The translations under genes and the position numbers were made by a program. A stretch of 13,622 nucleotides of DNA from a bacterium. Lineage in GTDB: Bacteria; Electryoneota; RPQS01. The notes beneath the pieces are model-generated. The model saw only the letters and a program-made list of their open reading frames with translations. It did no database searches and was not told the origin of the DNA. This document shows positions 5,164-13,600 of this stretch, piece by piece; the first letter of the stretch is position 1; every line of letters begins with the position of its first letter. Where the stretch lies: contig JAHDVH010000007.1 of assembly GCA_023382385.1 (NCBI GenBank), positions 1 through 13,622 of the forward strand, given 5' to 3'.

Positions 5164-6507
5164 ATGTTAATTCGTAATCTCCACGCCGCCTATACTGAAG
5201 AGTTTGAGAACGGCCCGATTTGTATCAGGACGGACGGCCCGCAAATCGTCGAAATCGCTCGCAGTCTGAATGCACATTCCGGTGAGGCGGTGATTGACGG
5301 ATCGCATTTTGTCGCGATTCCCGGGTTGGTGAACACGCATCACCACTTCTTTCAGGCCTTGACGAGATGTTTGCCGGGGGCGCAGGACTCCGGCTTGTTT
5401 GACTGGCTGGTGTTTCACTATCCAGTCTGGAAGCACTTCGACGAAGAGATGTTCAGAGCGAGCTTCCGGCTGGCAATTGCGGAACTATTGCTTTCGGGAT
5501 GCACATTCACCTGTGATCATCACTACCTTTTCCCCGGCAGGGTGCAGAATGATAGTCTTGCAATGGAGCTTGAGTGTGCAAGCGAGCTTGGAATTCGTTT
5601 TGCTGCATTGCGCGGTTCGATGACACTTGGGCAGTCAAACGGCGGACTGCCGCCGGATGAGATTGTGGAGCGGGACGACGAGGTGCTCACACATTGCGAA
5701 CGATTTGCGAAGGAGCACCACGACTCCGGCCGCTTCTCCATGCGGCAGGTGCATCTGGCGCCTTGCAGTCCGTTCAATGTCACTGCAGAACTGATGAAAG
5801 ACACCGCAATACTGGCGCGAAAGCTCGGCGTTCGCCTGCACACTCACTTGGCGGAAACGACGGATGAGAACGAGTTCTGTTTGGCCAGATACGGTAAGCG
5901 GCCGTTAGCGCTGATGCAGGAGTGGAACTGGTTGGGACCCGACGTGTGGTTTGCGCACGGGATATACCTGAATGACGATGAGATTGGCCTGCTGGCGAGC
6001 ACTGGAACAGGCATCGCACACTGTCCGTCGTCCAACGCGCGGCTCGGTTCAGGCCGAATGCGTCTGAAAAACATGTTGGAGGCAGGAGTGCCGATCGGCA
6101 TCGCGGTTGATGGATGTGCGTCCAATGACAGTTCTCATATGCTCGCCGAGTTGCGTCAAGTGCTGCTGCAACATCGCTCGAATGACGGCGCGCAAGTATT
6201 GACGGCACGACAGGTGCTGGAGCTGGCAACAGCGGGGTCGGCGAAGCTGCTCGGACGCGACGATGTCGGAAAACTGCGTGTCGGAATGTCGGCGGACATT
6301 GTCTTGTTCGACTGGCATGAACTCGGCTACGCGGGCGCAGCCGACCCGATTGCAGCGCTGTTGTTCTGTGCACCGACCAGACCGCACACGGTAATCGTGA
6401 ACGGGCAGTTGGTCGTTCGAGACAGGACATTACTGAACGCAGACGAAGCTGAGATTGCAGCTCACGGGCGAGCACAGGCTCAAAGGCTGTTAGACTCGTC
6501 GCGATAG
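5164..6507 (+). CDS. Amidohydrolase, probable 8-oxoguanine deaminase
   Basis: A 447-residue cytoplasmic metal-dependent hydrolase of the amidohydrolase superfamily (TIM barrel flanked by a composite beta-sandwich), normal in length. Metal and catalytic residues are in place: H59 and H61 in NTHHHFFQ, H228 and E231 in HTHLAET, H265 in WFAHGIY, D316 in VDGCASND. The subfamily is indicated by stretches I recognise from 8-oxoguanine deaminases: AQDSGLFDWL, LAELLLSGCT, LRGSMTLGQSNGGLPPDEIV and LAPCSPFNVT. That enzyme converts 8-oxoguanine to urate and ammonia, salvaging or clearing oxidised purine. Related guanine deaminases and chlorohydrolases such as AtzB/TrzN-type enzymes are the alternatives. 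One oddity is C318 where relatives I recall have serine (DGSASND). It stands alone between two terminators, and no purine-catabolism neighbour is visible. Confidence 0.88.
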   Translation: MLIRNLHAAYTEEFENGPICIRTDGPQIVEIARSLNAHSGEAVIDGSHFVAIPGLVNTHHHFFQALTRCLPGAQDSGLFDWLVFHYPVWKHFDEEMFRASFRLAIAELLLSGCTFTCDHHYLFPGRVQNDSLAMELECASELGIRFAALRGSMTLGQSNGGLPPDEIVERDDEVLTHCERFAKEHHDSGRFSMRQVHLAPCSPFNVTAELMKDTAILARKLGVRLHTHLAETTDENEFCLARYGKRPLALMQEWNWLGPDVWFAHGIYLNDDEIGLLASTGTGIAHCPSSNARLGSGRMRLKNMLEAGVPIGIAVDGCASNDSSHMLAELRQVLLQHRSNDGAQVLTARQVLELATAGSAKLLGRDDVGKLRVGMSADIVLFDWHELGYAGAADPIAALLFCAPTRPHTVIVNGQLVVRDRTLLNADEAEIAAHGRAQAQRLLDSSR

Positions 6508-6528
6508 AGATTCCTTGCAAGAACAAGA

Positions 6529-6560
6529 AGAAGCCCTTAGGAGCGGTCCTAAGGGCTTCT
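6529..6560. terminator. Bidirectional terminator between convergent genes
   Basis: Perfect 14-bp arms 6529-6542 (AGAAGCCCTTAGGA) and 6547-6560 enclose the tetraloop GCGG. It lies 21 nt after the deaminase stop and 28 nt from the stop of the convergent - strand gene. On the - strand the stem is followed by a pyrimidine-rich, T-rich run; on the + strand by GAATTTCTGG. It probably serves both genes. Confidence 0.85.
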
Positions 6561-6588
6561 GAATTTCTGGGAAGTGCAGTGAGCTGTT

Positions 6589-7326
6589 CTACTCGACGAT
6601 GGCTTTCACGTAGTAGATGTGCTCGATGCCCAAGCCGGTGCTGTCGAGATATTCTGTGACATCAACCGTGTCAATCGGCGCGAAGGGGACATTGGCGGGC
6701 ATTTCTTCGGCCCGATAGATCACGTATCTCGGCGGATCCGGCAAAGGCACTCCAAACGTTCCAAGGATCACCTCTTTCCAACGCAAATGCGCGGCTGTGC
6801 CATTCCAGAAGATGGTCAGGCTGTCCGGCGCCAACGGCAGTTGTGTGCAGACGAACAAGGCGGGCGGAGAAAACGTTCCGGGCATAAAGGATCCGTCCGG
6901 CCTGCGGTTGCTGAAACTGCCGGAAATGGGTACTTGTCCGCATTCCCGCATCACTAAGCCGAATGTGAACAACTCACCTGGCCCAGCCCAATAGGCGGTG
7001 CTGAACAACGTGGCACCGACTTCCAACCAGTTCGGGGCGGCGGGAATGTGATCATTATACCGAAAATCCAGACCCGGCCGCCCGGCAATCAATGACCCGG
7101 GAGCGGGCGCCACGACAAGATCGATGTCATTCGTGTCATAGACCATGTAGACGTTGAATGAACGGACCGTGTCCGAGGCGGTCATGTAGGCGGAAAACAG
7201 GATCGTATCGCCGATCTGCGCAAAGGAGGTGTCCGGTTCAAAGTACATTCCAGCCGCGCAAGCGGGATTCCGTAGCGGAATCGCAACGCACCAAACGGCT
7301 ACCAGCATAGCCACAACAGGTCTCAT
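6589..7326 (-). CDS. Secreted protein with cohesin-like domain and Fn3-like tail
   Basis: A 245-residue exported protein. The start is ATG at 7326, preceded by AGAGG five nt upstream; an in-frame GTG six nt further up (7332) is less likely. The first 25 or so residues are a signal peptide (VVAMLVAVWCVAI, ending near CAAG). The next 120 or so resemble a cohesin-like beta-sandwich: MYFEPDTSFAQIGDTILF, then FNVYMVYDTNDIDLV, the usual strand-turn-strand opening of that fold. The last 70 or so (WNGTAAHLRW to IYYVKAIVE, with YVIYRAEE) look like a fibronectin type III module. There is no T9SS sorting domain or lipobox, so it may stay periplasmic or be held by a partner. It lies downstream of the giant protein in the same direction, separated by a terminator. 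The cohesin call is by pattern only. Confidence 0.72.
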   Translation of the reverse strand: MRPVVAMLVAVWCVAIPLRNPACAAGMYFEPDTSFAQIGDTILFSAYMTASDTVRSFNVYMVYDTNDIDLVVAPAPGSLIAGRPGLDFRYNDHIPAAPNWLEVGATLFSTAYWAGPGELFTFGLVMRECGQVPISGSFSNRRPDGSFMPGTFSPPALFVCTQLPLAPDSLTIFWNGTAAHLRWKEVILGTFGVPLPDPPRYVIYRAEEMPANVPFAPIDTVDVTEYLDSTGLGIEHIYYVKAIVE

Positions 7327-7347
7327 ACACACCTCTTTGAAAGATTC

Positions 7348-7374
7348 CCCCCGCCGTCACAGCGACGGCGGGGG
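7348..7374 (-). terminator. GC-rich terminator after the giant surface protein gene
   Basis: Arms 7348-7358 (CCCCCGCCGTC) and 7364-7374 pair over 11 bp around a 5-nt loop. On the - strand the stem is followed by AATCTTTC, a weak U-tract. It lies 29 nt after the giant gene's stop and 21 nt before the ATG of the next - strand gene. It should therefore end or reduce read-through, or stabilise the giant mRNA's 3' end. Confidence 0.7.
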
Positions 7375-7403
7375 AGCCACAATTGCAATATAGGCGTTCT
7401 GGA

Positions 7404-7673
7404 TTACCGAATCAAGAGCATCTTCTTGACATCGGTAAATCCGTTCACACTGATGGTATACATATACACACCGGTCGAGAGGCTGCTGGCGTCAAACGTC
7501 ACCGTATGACGGCCGGCTTCCAGCTCGCGGTCAACGGCCGTCGCGACGACCTGACCCAGCGTGTTGTAGACCATGATCTTCACGTGACCCGCATCGCGCA
7601 AGTCGAACCTGAGGTTCGTCGTCGGATTGAACGGGTTCGGATAGTTCTGATACAGAGCATAGTTGTCCGGCAG
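7404..7673 (-). other. T9SS C-terminal sorting domain
   Basis: The last 89 residues (1984-2072) begin LPDNYALYQNYPNPFNPTT, contain VKIMVYNTLGQVV and LSTGVYMYTISVNG, and end KKMLLIR. These are the hallmarks of the Por-type C-terminal domain that directs proteins through type IX secretion, usually with later cleavage and surface anchoring. Confidence 0.93.
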
Positions 7674-10600
7674 CGACGGCGTGCTGAACAGCGGAACGGT
7701 TCCGCCTTCAACTTCGATGATTTCGCCGGTATTGTCGAACATGCTCACGGACGTCAGGGCCAACTCGCTGTTGGCCGTCAGAGCACGCGTCACGCGGAAC
7801 GTCACGGTGCCCAGGATCGCGTTGCCTTCCAGAGTGGACCAACCGCCGCAGGAAGCCGCTACGAAGCCGACAACACCGCTGAGACCCGTAACAGGAGAAG
7901 TCTTAGCAAACAACATTCCGTCAGGCGACAAAGCCGTGCCGGTCGTCGAGGTGACGATTTCGAGGGTCGTTTCGTCGTAACTAAGAATCGCTTCCACAGC
8001 CTTCACCGTATTGGCTTCGTTCCCGTACAGGGCGACAGTCACGGTGAACTCGCTGCCGACTTCCATCGCCGCGTCCGCCGGAATTTCCAGCGCAACCACT
8101 GGAGCTTCGTCAAGACGGTTGAACGGACGATACTGCAGCGGGTCAGGCTGAATCATGAATTCCTTCGCTTCACCCACCGGCGTCACTTCCGCATAGTTGA
8201 AGCTGAACGGCACAAGGTCCTGGAAATTGATCAGACCACCATCATCAGGATTGGGAATACCCTTACCGATATTTCCATTCTCAACGGGAGTATTGACCGG
8301 ACCGATGTTGCGGAATCCTCCGGCATTCGTAAAGTAGACTGCAGACAGCGAAGCCAAGTCGTCGTTATCCACGCGGCCGCGCGAGTACGGGTCGCCAACG
8401 TCGTCCGCCGTGCTGAAATCACCCAACCAGTAATTGGTCGAACGATCGGCATTCTGCAGCATCGCAACCGGTGCATTCAATGACCAGTTTCCGCCTGCGT
8501 CCTTGACGAACGTCACGTAGCGGTAAATGTCGCGATAAGCCGCCGCATTACCGTTGCCGTCCACCCACGTGCCCTGTGCATCCAGCCAATAGGTTGTCGG
8601 GCCGTCAACATGCGTGTAGAAATCACCGCGATTGTTGTTGGCACCGTAAGTCGCGGAAGTCACCGTTCCAGTCGGCGCGGTCTGCGTGGCCACCAAGGTC
8701 CAGCCTGACGGCGGAACGCTGGTCACATCGTAGTTGGAGAGGGTATTCCATAGATCATTGGCGTATGCGGGATACTCACCCGACAGCGGACTGCGGTAGA
8801 TACGCATTTCCTGAGCATCCGACCCGGCAGTCCACGACCACGCGAGCCACACACCGAGGTGCGTCGGGCGCGCATCGAAGAACGTCACTGTATTGCCGGG
8901 AGCCGTCAGGTCGATGCACATCGTGAAGGAACCGGAGGCGTCACAATTTCCAGCGCAATCGCAAACGCGCACACCAAACGAGTAGTATTCACCGTTCGCA
9001 GAATTCGGCACGCCGCTGGAGCCGACAATCCAATTCCACAGCGTCGTCGCATCTGCATCGTCAAACGGCCAATTCGCATTGTCAAACGGATCGGCGACAT
9101 TTAACGTGTCTGTTCCGCCAACGAGCCAGATACTCATGACCGAAGGAACAACGGCGCCGCATGGCGTTGCGTTGCCAAGGTAGCTGATGTCGAGTTCGTT
9201 GTCGAGATCCAGATAAGTATTGGCACCGTAACAACCGGTGGTGTCGGGAGCAACGACGGGCGAGGGCGCCGTGTTGTCGCGGCCGACATTTTCCAGATCA
9301 ACCGTCGTGGCTACGTTACATTCGGTGTCCATTAGATGCAGCGTCAGCGTGTTGCAGCCTTCGACCAGCAGGCCGTAGAAAGTCGCGGCGTCAGCAGCCG
9401 ACGGGAACGTCGGAGCGTAGCCAGAGCTTTGCGTCGGACCAAACAAGCCGAACGAGCCGCCGCCCGGCGCGAAAGTCACCCACGCCGAATCGAGATCAAC
9501 CGCGTTGTCCGTAAACGTCGCACTGAAGGCATTAATTAGCTGCGAAGCGTCGCCGAACGCGCAGGTCGCGCTGTTCGCAAAGTTGCTGATGACCGGAGGC
9601 GTGCAGTCCACCTCAATTGCCACCACGCCAAGTTCCAGCTCGTTGACATGATTGCCGCCCATAATGTCGATCCACAACGAGCTCACACCGGTAATGGGAT
9701 AAACACCAGTGGGGGCCGTTACCGTCAAGGGGATACAGGCGACATACTTGGTGTAATCACCCGAGCTGTAGGGAGTTTCGAAGCCCATGTCGACGATGAC
9801 GCAGTCGCCTGTGGCCATTGCGTACGCGCTGATCAGATTTGGATCTTCATTGGCGCCGGGTGTGACAATCCCCAATGGTCCTGCAGTGAATCCCGCAGGA
9901 AGCTGGAGAATGACCTGCAGGTTCGGCAATCCGGCAGTTCCGAGAGTCAAGTAGAGATTGGTTGTGTTGCAATCCGTATTGCAGCCCACGAGATCATCAC
10001 TCAGCACAAAGTTGACGTCCGCGCAGCCGTTCGGGTTCGGATTGCTGTCCACGTTTACAGGTGCGGCGCCCGTGATGACGTAGGTTCCCGGATAGCCCGC
10101 ATTGCTGGTGTAATCTGAATAGCAGTTGCTGTCCCATGTATGGGCCGCCGTGTTGTCGAAAGCGTTGTTGGTGTTGGCAAAAGAGTTGTCCGTCACCGTC
10201 GCGTTGTCAATCGTTCCTCCGGAGGTCTGCAAAAAGACTCCGTAATTCCAGTCTTCTACGACGCTGTTGGTCAATGAAACATCCAGATTGTCACCGGTTA
10301 CATTGGCGCGCACGCCATAACCTGTGGAACCATTTCCGATGATCGTCGCACCGCTAATCGAAATAGACTCATCAACGTCAAGGCTACGTGCACGGTCGTA
10401 TGAGTCTGCATCGACTTCATCTTCGTAGAGCTGTGGCAGAGCAAAGTCACTCCCCAACAGCGCGCCGCCCGTGGACCACGCCAGCACACCGTGTTTCGCT
10501 TCCACAGTAACTGCATTCGTGGCCGTCAAGGTTCCGCCGTTCATGGTGAAACCTGCATCATCGGCGAACACACAGACATGACCGTTCAGCACATTCGAAT

Positions 10601-13600
10601 TCGTCAGGGTCACACCGTCCGTGAACAAGAAGATTCCGGCGGCAGAACTACCTGCGGCTGTAAACACAACTCCATCCACTGTGCAATTAAGAAGCGTACC
10701 GCTCGTCCCGGTCGCATACTGAAATCCCGTCTGTGCAATGATTCCCGTCGGCCCTACTCCTGTCACGTCGACGTTCGTGCAATTCACATGCGTCCCCAAC
10801 CCGGAGACAGACACACCGAGCCGCTGGAAATCCGAAATAGTGACGTCTGTCAAGGTGACGGTATCGGGAGTGGAACTGTGGTTCACCGACACGCCAACGC
10901 CGCGCGCAGAATTGATCAACGGATTGTCGCGGACGCCAATAATATTCACGTTGGTCATGGTGCCGCCGGAGTTCCAGAACGCGACGCCGATAAGGCGATG
11001 ATTGCCGCCGCCTCTGCCGTCGCCGTCGACCGTGAGATTGGAAACATGCACCGTCGAATTATCGAGGAAAAGCACTGGCCGATTCGGATTGCCTGAGGTC
11101 AGATAAGTATCGGGCATCGTTCCTGCAGGTGCCTTGATAATCGAACTTCCGACTCCCGAGCCGATGATGTTCAGATTCGTGTAGCCGATGGCGTGTACCT
11201 GCCCAATATAGGTTCCGGGTGCCAGATTGATCGTGCTTCCCGATACAAGAGCCAATGCTTCCATGATGTAGTTGCTGGCGCCGGATATCGGGCTGTCATC
11301 ATCCACCCAAAGATTTGAGAAGTTGCCGGTATAACCCGGATTGTCGTGAGTGCCGACCAAACCCATCCACGGAGAATAATCCACGGATCCAGTAAATATT
11401 GAACCGAATGCAGGAGCATCGGAACCCCACCAGTTACCTGACGCATTGAGGATTCCGGGACCATCCCAACGAACTGCCTTTACCCCACAATTCGTAATCG
11501 AGTTCCCGTAGATCTTGGTATTCACCGGAAATACTCCGGGCGTGTAGAACTGCCAGACACGAATGCCTTCGGCGACACCGGTAATGTAGTTATTCTCGAT
11601 GCGGGCATTCGTCACATAGCCCAGCAGCTGAATGCCGCGGAAATTCGTGCCGCCGCCGCTGCCGATGATTGTGTTGTGCAGAATACGCGGGGTGACAATT
11701 TCACCATCTGCGGGCGTTACGTCTGCATCATTGCCCATTCCGATTGCGCGCGCGCCGTCTTCAACATTGGTGAAGACATTGTCGGAAATCTCGAAATTCG
11801 TATACTTGCCCGACCGGATGGCGGGGCCGTAGTTCGTTGCGCTGTTGACATAGATTTCACAGCGGTCGAACGTATTGTGGTGAACTTTCTGCAGTGTCGT
11901 GACGTGGTTTGCACTGTACGTCATGTAGAAGGCCAGCCACGAAGACGTGAAGGTGTTGTACTTGACTTCCGTTTCACCCAACTGCCGTTCAAAGAGCAGT
12001 ACGTTGCTGTAGAAGTCGTGTGCGTCGTTGTTGCTGAATTCGACTTTGGCCTGCATCCCGTAGCCTGCAATCAAACCGAAGTTGCTGGCCGGAGTGGGAT
12101 CCGTGTAGTAGCTGAATCCTTCAAGTTCATTATTCGAGATCTTGATCAACGAGGCGGGATTGGAATTGCCCGAGGCCCACATCCCGTTCATTCTGCCGGT
12201 CTTGATCTTGAAACCGTCCACGGTGACATTGCCTGAGGGCAGGTTGATCGTCACCACCGCATGGGAATCGTCAATCGGCACATAGCCCGATGCGTCAATC
12301 ACCGAAGTGACCCCTGCACCTTGCAAAGTCAGCGCCTTGGTGATGGACAAATCCCATTCACTATACGTTCCCGCGCCGCACAACACCACGTCGCCGGCCG
12401 CAGCCCAGTCGATTTCGCGCTGGATGTTCGCACCGATTTCCTTGACGTTATTATACGTGTAGGGCCCACTCATGTAGGAATACGATCCCTGAGCGGTCGG
12501 CGGGTTGGTTCCAAACATGACCTTCTTGTCAAAGGTGTTGTTGTTCCAATAACCCACCCAGTCGAAATCGCCGTAGTTTGCAAAATTACCGCGATGGCGA
12601 ATGTATAACGCCTCGGAATTCGAGAACGTATTTCCGGAGATCACTGCGGCACCCACGCTGTAGACGTACCACGGCACTCCGGATCCGGAGCCGTTGAAGC
12701 TGATCGCCGCCCAGTAGTTCCCGGGCCAATCCATGTCGAACACGTTGTTGATGACTTGGCGACTCGCCACGGCACCCGTATATCCCGCACCGTTCGCGAT
12801 ATCGAGGCTGGTCCCATAGTCGAAGAGGTTGCCTTCAATGTGGTAACTCTGGACGTAAGAGATATCATTCCCCGAATCAAAACGGAAGTCGTTAATGTAG
12901 CACGACATTCCATCCGTGATTTGGCAGTACTTTAGGGTGAAGTCGTCGCCGATGACTTCGACGGTCTTGTTATAGTCCGGACCTGTCTGGAACAACTCCA
13001 AACCGGTAACAGTGATTCCGTTTGCTTCTACGAACATGCCGCTCGGTCCGAACCCGTTGGTGGCGTTCAGTCCGACACTTGCGGCCACCGCGCCGTAGGA
13101 CGTGATCGGCGAACCTACTGCATCGACTCCCTGCAGCGTGACATCGTCTTTCCCTGCGGGGATGAACAAGCCAAACTGGTATGGACCCGACGCATCGAAA
13201 AGGAAACATCCGGGTGTCGCTTCCGTGTAGGAGCCGGGCAGCACATTCACCGTCCCATTCGCGGCGACGGCTGCGATACCTTCCCGAATCGTTGCGAAGG
13301 CGTCCACGCCCCATGTCAGCGTGTTGTCAAACAGGTCGACGCTGGTTTGATCTGTCCAGCTGTCATCAACCCAGACAATCGCCTCCAAGTCAAGGCTGCT
13401 GTTGTCAACGCGAGGAGCCAGCCACGGACCGTTCTGACCATGAATTGCGCTCAGAACAGGATCCATATGGCCCGTCATTCGCGTATCAGTCGTTGGCGCT
13501 GCCTTCTGAACCGGCGCCGCCAACTGTGGCAACGCACCATTGCGCAAGCCGCGCGGAAGATCGTCCACCGCCCAGCTGTTGCCGGCAATCACGAAGAGTG

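Noticed and set aside
5780-6526. 248-codon - strand open frame opposite the deaminase
   Set aside because: Low-complexity Arg/Ser-rich translation fully antisense to a conserved amidohydrolase; no signal of its own.
7327-7332. GTG start for the small secreted protein
   Set aside because: It would overlap the AGAGGTG ribosome site, which is correctly spaced for the ATG at 7326.
7383-8483. 366-codon + strand open frame opposite the giant protein gene
   Set aside because: It is antisense to the dockerin, cohesin and sorting domains. Its product is Arg- and His-rich without any recognisable domain, as expected for the complement of a GC-biased gene.
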